Positions 33,780 to 42,157 of a stretch of 64,000 bases of DNA are shown piece by piece. How positions within the stretch are numbered: the stretch's first letter is position 1; every line of letters begins with the position of its first letter. This stretch comes from Caballeronia humi (GTDB taxonomy: Bacteria; Pseudomonadota; Gammaproteobacteria; Burkholderiales; Burkholderiaceae). The stretch is taken from positions 1 through 64,000 of the forward strand of contig NZ_FCNW02000021.1 of the NCBI RefSeq assembly GCF_001544475.1, in the 5' to 3' direction. Under the pieces are notes generated by a model, which searched no databases, was not told where the DNA came from, and was given only the letters and a program-made list of their open reading frames with translations. Made by a program: the position numbers and the translations under genes.

Positions 33780-34687
33780 CCGTCACGGCAGCGCTTCGGC
33801 AATGGGCGCTTGCTGTCGCGCTCGTATTGCTTGCGGCCGCGCTATGGATGCCCGGCGTGCGGTTGATACGCGACCGCTTCGATTACGTCGTGACCTTCGA
33901 CATCACGCAAAGCATGAATGTCGAGGACGTGATGCTGGACGGCGTGCGCACGAGCCGCCTCGTCTATGCGCGCGAGGCGATGCGTCGAGCGTTGCGGCGG
34001 ATGCCGTGTGGGTCGAGAGTCGGATGGAGCGTGTTCACTGGCACACGATCGCTGCTGTTGCTGGAACCGCTGGAAGTATGCGAACACTACGATGCGCTCG
34101 CGACATCGCTCGACGGAATCGACGGACGAATGCGTTGGGCCAACGCGAGCCGTATCGCGAACGGGGGACTGTTTTCGGCGATCCACCAGGCGAAGCAGAT
34201 GGGGGACCACGTAGCGGTGGTTTTCGTGACCGACGGACAAGAGGCGCCTCCGCGGCCGCTGTCCGATACGTCGATGCCGGGGATTACACCGGGAGAAGTT
34301 CGCGGGTGGCTGATCGGTGTCGGTGGCGATCAGCCAGCGCCGATTCCGAAAACCGATAGCGACGGCCGGCCCGCGGGGTTCTGGCTCGCAAGCGACGTCG
34401 TGCAGACGAGCGCGATGTCGTCCGCGCAACGGGGCGAAGTGAGTCATGAGGAACTGTCGGCGCTGCGAGGCGGGTATTTGAAGACGCTTGGTGGGCAGAC
34501 GGGGCTGGAGTATCGGGCTTTGCCGACAGCGGAGGCGCTGGGGGATGCGTTGCTCGATTCGCGGTTTGCGGAGCGGGTTGGCTCGACGGTGGATGTCCGC
34601 TGGTGTGCTGCGTTGGGGGCTCTCGTCATGCTCGTCGTGGTGTTTTTGCCGGATTTTCGCGGGGTAGGTGCACCGACGCGTCGATAG
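33776..34687 (+). CDS. mxaL: VWA-domain protein MxaL
   Basis: 303 residues from a GTG at 33776 (GTGA overlap with mxaK). An N-terminal membrane segment (WALAVALVLLAAALWMPGV) leads to a VWA domain with a variant MIDAS, DITQS, in VVTFDITQSMNVEDV, then VAVVFVTDGQEAPPRP; a final helix is WCAALGALVMLVVVFLPDF. The presence of Thr in place of the first MIDAS serine still allows metal binding. It closes the mxaRSACKL run. No methanol or ethanol dehydrogenase, cytochrome or PQQ gene follows. Confidence 0.75.
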   Translation: MTVTAALRQWALAVALVLLAAALWMPGVRLIRDRFDYVVTFDITQSMNVEDVMLDGVRTSRLVYAREAMRRALRRMPCGSRVGWSVFTGTRSLLLLEPLEVCEHYDALATSLDGIDGRMRWANASRIANGGLFSAIHQAKQMGDHVAVVFVTDGQEAPPRPLSDTSMPGITPGEVRGWLIGVGGDQPAPIPKTDSDGRPAGFWLASDVVQTSAMSSAQRGEVSHEELSALRGGYLKTLGGQTGLEYRALPTAEALGDALLDSRFAERVGSTVDVRWCAALGALVMLVVVFLPDFRGVGAPTRR

Positions 34688-35061
34688 CGGGTGGCGTCCT
34701 TCTGCGGTGTTCGCCGGCATAAGGGGGAAAACCGCCGCGTTTGGTCTTCATTCGGACTGTTGGGTCGCCGCATACAGCGGCATTTGCAAGCGTTGTTTTC
34801 CACCCGGCACTTGTCCCGATTCTGCTTTTTTGGCCGGACGCAATCCTTCTGCTCGATGTCCTTTATTTTCAAAGTTTTAGTCTGGATTAGAGGTGGTCGT
34901 CGACCGGAATTGGCATAGCCAGTGCACTAATGCCACGGGGCAACGACGACCGCTTTAAAACCATCAACAGTTCATCGTGGGTTCCAAGATCGTGTTGTTC
35001 GCTTAAGCGTCTCTGTCAACGCGCTTAAGGCCCGATATTCAACCGCCCTCCTGGAGTCATC
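34688..35061. other. Intergenic stretch, no gene seen
   Basis: About 370 bases, less GC-rich than the surroundings, with T-rich patches. Short frames exist on both strands but none has a ribosome site or a recognisable product. A short palindrome, GGTCGTCGACC, lies at 34895-34905. The promoter of the small secreted protein at 35062 probably lies here. Confidence 0.4.
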
Positions 35062-35325
35062 ATGAAAACGATATCTATCTCTGCTCTCCTGGCTGCAAGC
35101 GCTTTGGCGCTGCCAATGCCCGTCTTCGCGGGCGATTATGGTGATCACCCTGATAGGGTCGATGGAAGTGCGCCAGCATCGCAACCGGTTCAGACCGCTC
35201 ATCGGGCTCACGCGAAAGCCGCGAGCGGGAATCATGGCGATGTCGGAGGGGACGAATCGGTCAGGACGCAATCCGGCCGACGTGCTCCTGCCGACAGCAT
35301 CGATGCGATGTACCGTGGAGGGTGA
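35062..35325 (+). CDS. Small secreted protein, unknown function
   Basis: 87 residues. A clear Sec signal (MKTISISALLAASALALPMP ending VFAG) is followed by a polar, Ala/Gly/His-rich mature part ending DSIDAMYRGG. TGGAG precedes the ATG. Burkholderiaceae carry many small DUF4148-like secreted proteins of this size and composition, but the conserved central segment of that family is not obvious, so it may be a shortened relative. It stands alone, followed by transposase debris. Confidence 0.5.
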   Translation: MKTISISALLAASALALPMPVFAGDYGDHPDRVDGSAPASQPVQTAHRAHAKAASGNHGDVGGDESVRTQSGRRAPADSIDAMYRGG

Positions 35326-35388
35326 TGGCGGTTCTGGCGGGGCGAATTACGCAAGTCCCGAGGCGGCTGGGTACTCGACTTTAGCTGC

Positions 35389-35499
35389 GCGATTCACAGA
35401 CATCGTTTCGCTTTTTGCGCTGCTGATTCTTTCGTGGACGGGCATGGTTTGCCAGGGCATGAGCCTGCTGAAGAAGCAATCGCGATGTCTGTGAATCGC
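35389..35499. repeat. 17-bp perfect inverted repeat enclosing 77 bp
   Basis: GCGATTCACAGACATCG at 35389-35405 and its reverse complement at 35483-35499. The 9-mer TTAGCTGCG also recurs as a direct repeat just outside (35381-35389 and 35505-35513). It interrupts the transposase remnant on its right side. It may be the ends of a very small insertion or a rearrangement scar; I do not recognise the ends. Confidence 0.7.
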
Positions 35500-35504
35500 A
35501 CACC

Positions 35505-35698
35505 TTAGCTGCGGCCTTGTCGCGACGCTTCTGCAGCAGGATATCGGGTTCGGCACCGTGCTGATCAACGGCCCGCCACAACAGAGAAGGCTCGCCGCGC
35601 AAGGTCACAAACACTTCGTCCAGATGCCACGTGGTGCCCGGCTTCACGCGATGGGCAATGCCCGCGCCAAGTTTGTCGCACCAGCGCCGAATCGCGGA
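35505..35698 (-). pseudogene. Fragment of an IS6-family transposase
   Basis: On the minus strand, AIRRWCDKLGAGIAHRV, then GTTWHLDEVFVTLRGEP, LLWRAVDQHGAEPDILLQKR and RDKAAAK. This is the highly conserved first part of the IS6-type DDE catalytic domain, with the first catalytic Asp in HLDEVF. The frame loses similarity on both sides: the N-terminal helix-turn-helix is absent and the expected RFFRRVL continuation is replaced at the TTAGCTGCG repeat. It is dead debris and marks an old insertion between the mxa locus and the Sfp-like gene. Confidence 0.8.
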
Positions 35699-35875
35699 CA
35701 GAGACCCGGCCCCTGTGTTTCACCTAAGTCTCATCGCGCAGACTCCCAACGACGGCGCCCAAAAATTTCATCGCGCTTACAGCAAGGCGCGCACATCGCC
35801 AGCGACGACATACCAGGCTCGCGCCGCGCCACCTCCCACAGCATCGGCGGTCGCCGGCTCCGATCCATCATTCGA

Positions 35876-36559
35876 ATGACCACACGCCCCGATACACCGA
35901 CGCGCCCGGCAAGCGAGTCCGTCGAATGGAGAGTGCATCCGCTCGCTCAATCGCATGTGGGCGGCGCCCGCATTCCCGCGGCCCACGAGCTTTTCATCTG
36001 GCGACTCCCCGGCGCCTGGCGGCAGATCTCCGCGACCAACATAGGTCAATGGCTCTCCAGTGCGGAGCGCACCCGCATCAAGGCGCGTCCCTACGCGACC
36101 CACAGCAAGCGATTCGGCCTTGCCAGGGCCGCATTGCGGCTGGTGGTGTCGCAGATGCTCGTCTGCGAGCCCGGAGGGATTGTTTTCGACGAGTTCCCTG
36201 ACGACCGTCTCGTCGTCACTCATCCGCCTCATGGAAGGCCGCTCGCCGTGGATTACAGGCAGGCTGGCATCTGGACCGTGATCGCAGCCAGCGGGACACC
36301 GGTGGGTGTCGGGCTGGTCAACCCGCTGCAAATGGATACGTCGCCCGCGCTCACGCTTTCACCGCCACCACACGACGATCCGATCGAGGATGCGCACCGG
36401 ATAAGCCTCGAACGAGCAAAGCGATGCGGACTCGCAATGCCGACCGTTTCCAAAGACGTATGGCATAGCCTCGAACTCCCGATGCCCGGTTCGATTCAAG
36501 CCGTGGTAACCACCCAGCAGCCGATCACCCGCGTCGAAGCGTTCGGATGGCAGGGCTGA
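35876..36559 (+). CDS. Sfp-like (4'-phosphopantetheinyl transferase superfamily) protein, degenerate
   Basis: 227 residues, the usual Sfp length. Residues 36-92 (AAHELFIWRLPGAWRQ, SSAERTRIKARPYATHSKRF, ARAALRLVVSQML) copy the N-terminal half of Sfp-type transferases, including the RF..aRaalR element. At 142-149 the metal-binding motif, normally GxDxE, reads VGVGLVNP, so the magnesium-binding acidic pair is missing; the later WxxKEa helix is also replaced (SLERAKRCGLAMP). The ATG at 35876 is chosen because the frame upstream crosses antisense transposase sequence. Likely a non-catalytic relative with unknown role. Confidence 0.65.
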   Translation: MTTRPDTPTRPASESVEWRVHPLAQSHVGGARIPAAHELFIWRLPGAWRQISATNIGQWLSSAERTRIKARPYATHSKRFGLARAALRLVVSQMLVCEPGGIVFDEFPDDRLVVTHPPHGRPLAVDYRQAGIWTVIAASGTPVGVGLVNPLQMDTSPALTLSPPPHDDPIEDAHRISLERAKRCGLAMPTVSKDVWHSLELPMPGSIQAVVTTQQPITRVEAFGWQG

Positions 36560-36685
36560 GGCTGCGCCGTCGGAAAACGCCGCGATAAGATGCAGCAGAC
36601 GCTTCCAGGCGCGAAACATGCTGCTCCACACCGCCCAAGTCGACGTTGCGCCCTCCAACATCACCAGCAAGGCACAGGAACGAGC

Positions 36686-37948
36686 ATGCTGACCATCGTC
36701 ATCACTGCGCTTGTCACGCTTGTCATCGTACTGATCGCCGCGAATCTGATCAGCGGCGAGAAGCAGATCGAGCACAACATCGAGCGCCTCTACGCAAGCG
36801 ACGACCCGCAGTTCCCCCGCTCGATGAGCCTGCTGCTCGGTCCGCCCGTCGTTTCCGGCAATCGCTTCGAGGTGCTCCTGAACGGCGACGAAATCTTCCC
36901 GTCGATGCTTGCGGGCATTCGCTCTGCGCAGAAAACCATCACGTTCGAAACGTTCATTTACTGGTCAGGCGAGATCGGCGAGCAGTTCGCCGCCGCGCTT
37001 GCAGACAAGGCACGTTCGGGCGTCGCGGTGCACGTGCTGCTCGACTGGGTTGGATCGTCGAAGATGGACAAGCGTTATCTGCAGATGCTGCGCGAAGCCG
37101 GCGCCGACGTGATCCAGTATCACAAGCCCCGCATCTCCGGCCTCGGCCGGATGAACGATCGCACGCACCGCAAACTGCTCGTGATCGACGGACATACCGG
37201 ATTCACGGGGGGCGTCGGCATCGCGGAGGAGTGGACCGGCCACGCCCAGGACGAAAAACACTGGCGCGATACGCATTTTCGGGTGGAAGGCCCGGTCGCC
37301 GGGCACATGCAGGCCGTCTTCATGGACAACTGGATCAAGGCGACCGGCGACGTGCTGCACGGACCCGATTACTTTCCGGAGATCGCTCCGGCGGGCGACG
37401 GCGTCGCGCACATGTTCAGCAGTTCGCCCTCGGGCGGCAGCGACGACATGCAGCTCATGTATCTGATGGCGATCACCGCGGCGACGCACACGATTCATCT
37501 GGCGAGCGCGTATTTCGTGCCGGACAAGCTCACGATCAATGCGATTGTCGAGGCGACGCGCCGCGGCGTGAAGGTGCAGATCGTGACGCCGGGCAAGCAC
37601 ATCGACACGCACACGGTGCGCGAAGCGTCGCGCGCGGGCTGGGGTGACCTGCTGAAGGCTGGCGTGGAGATTCACGAATACCAGCCGACGATGTTTCACT
37701 GCAAGCTGCTGATCGTCGATGAATTGCTGGTCTCGGTGGGATCGACCAATTTCGACAACCGCTCGTTCAAGCTCAACGACGAAGCGAACCTGAACATCTA
37801 CGATCGCGATTTCGCCAAGGCGCAGATTGCCATCTTCGCCGACGACATCAAACGGTCGAAGCGCATCACGCTCGATGACTGGAATCGCCGGCCGCTGATC
37901 GAGAAGCTCATCGAGCGCACTGTCGCGCTGCTCGACCCGCAGCTTTGA
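36686..37948 (+). CDS. Cardiolipin synthase-type phospholipase D-like protein
   Basis: 420 residues, one N-terminal membrane segment (MLTIVITALVTLVIVLIAAN) and two PLD catalytic motifs: THRKLLVIDGHTGFTGG and TMFHCKLLIVDELLVSVGST, each HxKx4D. The middle segment TFETFIYWSGEIGEQFAAAL is typical of ClsB-like enzymes, which condense phosphatidylglycerol or exchange headgroups at the inner membrane. The ATG at 36686 has AGGAA upstream; upstream codons look non-coding. It stands alone with no obvious partner. Confidence 0.88.
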   Translation: MLTIVITALVTLVIVLIAANLISGEKQIEHNIERLYASDDPQFPRSMSLLLGPPVVSGNRFEVLLNGDEIFPSMLAGIRSAQKTITFETFIYWSGEIGEQFAAALADKARSGVAVHVLLDWVGSSKMDKRYLQMLREAGADVIQYHKPRISGLGRMNDRTHRKLLVIDGHTGFTGGVGIAEEWTGHAQDEKHWRDTHFRVEGPVAGHMQAVFMDNWIKATGDVLHGPDYFPEIAPAGDGVAHMFSSSPSGGSDDMQLMYLMAITAATHTIHLASAYFVPDKLTINAIVEATRRGVKVQIVTPGKHIDTHTVREASRAGWGDLLKAGVEIHEYQPTMFHCKLLIVDELLVSVGSTNFDNRSFKLNDEANLNIYDRDFAKAQIAIFADDIKRSKRITLDDWNRRPLIEKLIERTVALLDPQL

Positions 37949-38153
37949 GCGCCGGACGCTAGCGGTAAACCCTTCCTACGTTCGCGTGTAGCCTTCATGC
38001 GGGTTTGCGAGGCTGAACCGGCTGGGCACACTACGGAAACGTCGGAAAGCGCGGAGTGCCTTCTACCTCTCGCGTTTCCGCCGTCATCCAGTCAACGTTG
38101 GGGCAAGGCAGACGTTTCCGCCAGCTTCCGACGCTCACGCCCGGAGGATCGCC

Positions 38154-38303
38154 ATGTACATCGGACTGCTAGTCTCGCAACGTCGGCCGGCGCAGGAATA
38201 TAGCCCACACCATGCCGACATGCCTCCCCCGGATACTGAGCGCGCGCGCCGCATCGCGAAGCTGTGGGAAATGATTCGAGTCGCGTTTTACAGGCTCGTG
38301 TGA
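38154..38303 (+). CDS. Possible 49-residue small protein
   Basis: MYIGLLVSQRRPAQEYSP, a Pro-rich centre (HHADMPPPDTERARR) and a C-terminal amphipathic helix (IAKLWEMIRVAFYRLV). The start has an excellent ribosome site, GGAGG with 7-base spacing, which is the main reason to report it. No family recognised. The stop lies 16 bp before the end of the convergent galactosidase gene. Confidence 0.5.
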   Translation: MYIGLLVSQRRPAQEYSPHHADMPPPDTERARRIAKLWEMIRVAFYRLV

Positions 38304-38319
38304 CGGGTGCAGCCAGGGC

Positions 38320-40284
38320 TCACGCTTCGGTCCAGGCGCACACGTCACCTGTCGAAAGCAGAGCTTCGCCGAGCACGAACCTCGCATTCGACGGCGCCGG
38401 CGCGTATTGCGTCGTCGCGCTGAAATTGAACGCGAACGTTACCTCGCCGCGACGACGCGTGCGCAGTCCTTCCGGCAACGCCTGCACAGCGACACCCGCA
38501 TCGCCTGCCGCCTGTCGCAGCAGCGTGCGATGCAGCGAATGCGTGAGCCACGCGGCCACGTAGCGAACGCGGCCATGACTCACGATCGCAGGCCACCCGT
38601 CCGCGAAACGCGCTTCTACTTGCGCTTCACCGTTCGCGCGAACGTGCTCGCGCCAATGCAACGCGATGCCGCTTTCCCCGCTCATCCATAGCGAAGGCTG
38701 CAACGTCGGCCGCAACGATTCGACTTCGAGCACCTGCATCGGCAGCACGTGCTGCAAGGCGCCTGGCGGAAGATTGCCGGGAATCGAGAACGCGCCGGTC
38801 TTCGAGCCGCTACGCGGGCCGAAGACCCACTGCGCGGAACTGCTTTCGATCTGCCGGACGAGTGCATCGTCGATCACGGCGATGCTCGGTACCACCACCA
38901 GCTTGTAGCCGGAGAGATCCGCCTTTGCCGAAACAATATCGACATCGATCCCGAGCTCGCGCAGCGCCTCGTAGTAGTCGAAGGCGAGCGTCTGATAGTC
39001 GAAGGCCGTGCCATGCCGCTGGATCTCGAACATCCACTGCGTTTCGTAGTCAAACACGACCGCGACCTGCGCGGGCGCGGCGGCCGGCAAGTCTTTAAGC
39101 ACATCGGACGCCGCTATTTCTGCCGCAGCGCGCCGCACTTCGATACCGCCCGGGGACAACTCGTTGTTCGGCAGATGAAGCCCCGAATGCATCTGCTCCT
39201 GTGCATACGGGCACTGGCGCCAGCGGAAATACGACACGAGTTCCGCACCGTGCGCAAACGCTTCGAAAGCCCAGAGCCGCACCATGCCGGGCGCGGGGAC
39301 CGGATTGAACGGCGCCCAATTTACAGGCCCCGCCTGCTGCTCCATCACCCAGAAGCGCCCGCCGCCGATGCCGCGATACCGGTCGTGATCAAACGCGGAT
39401 ACATCCGGATGCGAGGTACGCGCGTAACGCGCCTTCTGCTCCTCAGGCAGCGCAATCGATTCGGTGCGCGCGATCGGATAGCTGTCCCAGGCCGCGACGT
39501 CGATGCTCTTATTCGCGGCGAAGCGATAGTGATCGAAGGTGGTGAAGAAGCCCATGAAGTTGTGCAGCATGTCCGCGTTCGGCGCGAAACGGCGCAGGAC
39601 GTCGATCTGCTCGCGATGAAAGCTCGCCACTTCGTCCGACATGAAGCGCCTGAAGTCGAGCAGGTGGATCGGGTTTGCGTCGGTGGGCGTGAGGTTCGGC
39701 AAGCCGATCGCATCAAAGGACGGGTACTCCATGCTCCAGAAGACGTTGCCCCACGCCTCGTTCAACCGATCGACGGTTTCATGACGGCGTTCGAGCCACG
39801 CCTGGAAGCGCTTCAGTGCGGCCGGCGAGTAGCTCGGCACGGTGTCATGGCAGCCGAGTTCATTGTCGGTCTGCCACGCTACGATCGACGGATGCCGCCC
39901 GTAGCGCTCCGCCATCGCGCTGACGATGCGCACGCATTCCCGCCGATACGTCTCGCTCGAAATGTCGTAGTGACGGCGCGAGCCGAAGTTCCAGCGCGTG
40001 CCATCGGCGCGCACGGGCAGCACGTCCGGATGCGCATCGATCAGCCACTTTGGCGGGGACGCGGTCGGCGTGCCGAGCACGAGCTTGAGTCCGGCCCCAG
40101 CGAGCGTTTCGATGGCTTCGTCGAGCCAGCCCCACACATACTGGCCCGCGCGCGGTTCCATCCGGCTCCATGCAAATTCCGCTATCCGCACGTGTGTGAT
40201 GCCGAGTTCGGCCATGCGTTGCGCGTCGTCGGCCCACATCGAGCGGGGCCATTGTTCCGGGTAGTAGCAAACACCGAGTTGCAT
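38320..40284 (-). CDS. GH42 beta-galactosidase
   Basis: 654 residues, cytoplasmic (no signal), the standard GH42 length. The (beta/alpha)8 domain opens MQLGVCYYPEQWPRSMWADD; the acid/base is Glu142 in WQTDNELGCHD and the nucleophile the Glu of FWVMEQQAGPVNW (about 314). A trimerisation domain and a C-terminal beta domain with EVTFAFNFSATTQ follow. GH42 enzymes hydrolyse beta-galactosides, often from plant galactans. It is the last gene of the LacI-controlled operon after the sugar transporter, so it acts on imported oligosaccharides. Confidence 0.93.
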   Translation of the reverse strand: MQLGVCYYPEQWPRSMWADDAQRMAELGITHVRIAEFAWSRMEPRAGQYVWGWLDEAIETLAGAGLKLVLGTPTASPPKWLIDAHPDVLPVRADGTRWNFGSRRHYDISSETYRRECVRIVSAMAERYGRHPSIVAWQTDNELGCHDTVPSYSPAALKRFQAWLERRHETVDRLNEAWGNVFWSMEYPSFDAIGLPNLTPTDANPIHLLDFRRFMSDEVASFHREQIDVLRRFAPNADMLHNFMGFFTTFDHYRFAANKSIDVAAWDSYPIARTESIALPEEQKARYARTSHPDVSAFDHDRYRGIGGGRFWVMEQQAGPVNWAPFNPVPAPGMVRLWAFEAFAHGAELVSYFRWRQCPYAQEQMHSGLHLPNNELSPGGIEVRRAAAEIAASDVLKDLPAAAPAQVAVVFDYETQWMFEIQRHGTAFDYQTLAFDYYEALRELGIDVDIVSAKADLSGYKLVVVPSIAVIDDALVRQIESSSAQWVFGPRSGSKTGAFSIPGNLPPGALQHVLPMQVLEVESLRPTLQPSLWMSGESGIALHWREHVRANGEAQVEARFADGWPAIVSHGRVRYVAAWLTHSLHRTLLRQAAGDAGVAVQALPEGLRTRRRGEVTFAFNFSATTQYAPAPSNARFVLGEALLSTGDVCAWTEA

Positions 40285-40320
40285 TAAAAGTCTCGCTCGT
40301 AAGTGAAAGTAAGGGGGCGT

Positions 40321-41172
40321 TCAGCCCTTGCTCGCGCCGAAGGTCAGGCCGGCGACGAAGTGCTTTTGCATCGCGAAGAACATCAGCACCGAAGGCAGCG
40401 CGGCAAGCACGGAGCCTGCGGCGACGAGGTTCCAGGCGGTCGTCCATTGCCCCTTGAGTGCGGCGACGCCTACCGTGATCGGCGCGGCTTCGTCGCCTTG
40501 CGTGAGGCACAGTGCCCAGAAGTAGTCGTTCCAGACGAACGTAAAGACGAGGATGCCGAGCGCCGCGAGCGCCGGCCGGATCAGCGGCAGCACGATTTGC
40601 CAGTACACCGTCCATTCGCTTGCACCTTCCACGCGCGCCGCCTCGATCAGTTCGAACGGCAACTGCTTGATGAAATTGCGCAGGAAGAGGGCGCAAAACC
40701 CCGTCTGGAACGACACGTGAAAGATCACCATCGCCCACACCGTGTTGAAGAGGCCGAACTTGAGCGCCATGTCGCGAACCGGGATCATCAGGATCTGGAT
40801 CGGCACGAAGTTGCCCGCGACGAATGCGAACAGCACGGCCGTATTGCCGGGGAAACGATAGGTCGCGAGCGCGAAGCCCGCCATCGAAGCGAGCACGATC
40901 GCGCCGAGCACGGAAGGCACCGTGATCAGCACGCTGTTCGCGAAGTAGTGCAGCATCGGCGTCTGCGTGAGCGCGGCGCCGTAGTTGTCAATCAGCGCGA
41001 AATGCCTGGGCCAGGTCCAGTAGTCACCGTGGCTCAGTTCATCGGATGAGCGGATCGAGGTCAGCAGCACGGCGAGCATGGGTAGCAGCCAGATCACGAG
41101 CGCGATCGGCAACGAGAGCTTGTACAGCGTGCGATTGAGCGGTTTCCACCGTTCGACGGGAAGCGGATACAT
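40321..41172 (-). CDS. Sugar ABC transporter permease (MalG type)
   Basis: 283 residues, six predicted helices. The docking loop is ELIEAARVEGASEWTVYWQI followed by VLPLIRPALAALGILVFTFV, and the segment FNTVWAMVIFHVSFQTGFCA is typical of MalG/UgpE proteins. It begins MYPLPVERWKPLNRTLYKLS. It lies 18 bp after the partner permease and 36 bp before the galactosidase. Confidence 0.9.
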   Translation of the reverse strand: MYPLPVERWKPLNRTLYKLSLPIALVIWLLPMLAVLLTSIRSSDELSHGDYWTWPRHFALIDNYGAALTQTPMLHYFANSVLITVPSVLGAIVLASMAGFALATYRFPGNTAVLFAFVAGNFVPIQILMIPVRDMALKFGLFNTVWAMVIFHVSFQTGFCALFLRNFIKQLPFELIEAARVEGASEWTVYWQIVLPLIRPALAALGILVFTFVWNDYFWALCLTQGDEAAPITVGVAALKGQWTTAWNLVAAGSVLAALPSVLMFFAMQKHFVAGLTFGASKG

Positions 41173-41190
41173 GAATGGACTCCCTGTAAT

Positions 41191-42096
41191 TCAGCGTTCT
41201 TCGCGCAGCATGCGGCGCAGGTGGAACACGATGTAGACGAGCATGATCGCGAAAAGCACCACGGCAATCGCCGCCGAATAGCCTTCGCGGTAGTACTTGA
41301 TCGCCTGGTCGTACATGTAATAGGCCAGCACGGTGGAGCTGTCGAACGGACCGCCGCCGCTCATCACCGCGATCAGGTCGAAGCTGCGCAGCGCGCCGAT
41401 CACCGTGAGCACGACGGCCATGAACGTCGCGGGGCGCAACTGCGGCAGGATCACGTGCCACAGAAGACGCACGCCCTTCGCGCCTTCCATGCGCGCGGCC
41501 TCGACCACTTCCGGATTGATCGCGGTGAGGCCCGTGAGATACAGCACCATGCAGAACGGCGTCTGCGGCCAGAGTGCGGCGAAGATGATGCCGAACGTGA
41601 CCGAGTGCGGATCGCCGAGCACGGGAATGCCATGACCGGTAATCAGTCGCAGGAGGCCGAACGTCGGATCGTAGAACCAGCTGAACACGAGTCCGACCAC
41701 GACACCGGACAGCACGAACGGCGCGAAGAACAGCGACTTCACAAGACGCATGCCGCGCATCTGCTGGTTCAGATAGAGCGCGAACAGCAGGCCGAGCGGG
41801 GGCGCGAGCAGGAAGAACGCGAGCCAGAGCAGGTTGTTTTTCAGCGCCGTATAGAACGTGTCGGAGTGAAACAGTTCGATGTAGTTGTCGAAGCCGACGA
41901 AGGTCTTCGGCGTCATGCCGTCCCAGTTGTAGAAGCTGAGCGAAATGCTGCTGATGATCGAATAGATCACGCACAGGCTGAAGAGCGCGACACCCGGCAG
42001 CAGGAAGAAAAGTGCCGCTCGATTTTGATGGCGTCGCGTCGACGACGCGCGCCGCTGCTTTGCCGCCGGCAGGCGGCGCGCTAAGGAATGAGACAT
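41191..42096 (-). CDS. Sugar ABC transporter permease (MalF/UgpA type)
   Basis: 301 residues, six helices, starting MSHSLARRLPAAKQRRASST with AGAGG before the ATG at 42096; the longer frame to 42153 runs into the binding-protein stop and lacks a ribosome site. The docking loop is VVEAARMEGAKGVRLLWHVI then LPQLRPATFMAV. The helix FFLLPGVALFSLCVIYSIIS follows a basic N-terminus. It pairs with the MalG-type permease. Confidence 0.9.
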   Translation of the reverse strand: MSHSLARRLPAAKQRRASSTRRHQNRAALFFLLPGVALFSLCVIYSIISSISLSFYNWDGMTPKTFVGFDNYIELFHSDTFYTALKNNLLWLAFFLLAPPLGLLFALYLNQQMRGMRLVKSLFFAPFVLSGVVVGLVFSWFYDPTFGLLRLITGHGIPVLGDPHSVTFGIIFAALWPQTPFCMVLYLTGLTAINPEVVEAARMEGAKGVRLLWHVILPQLRPATFMAVVLTVIGALRSFDLIAVMSGGGPFDSSTVLAYYMYDQAIKYYREGYSAAIAVVLFAIMLVYIVFHLRRMLREER

Positions 42097-42157
42097 GGTC
42101 TGGCCTCTGCGGGAATCGAAGACGAGCGCCGGCGGATAGCGCCGGCGCCCCACGCGC

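Noticed and set aside
35138..35494. Plus-strand frame of 118 codons overlapping the small secreted protein and the inverted repeat
   Set aside because: It crosses the repeat and transposase debris, has no ribosome site and resembles no protein I know.
35558..35875. N-terminal extension of the Sfp-like protein
   Set aside because: It lies antisense to transposase sequence and reads as random basic residues; the ATG at 35876 begins the conserved part.
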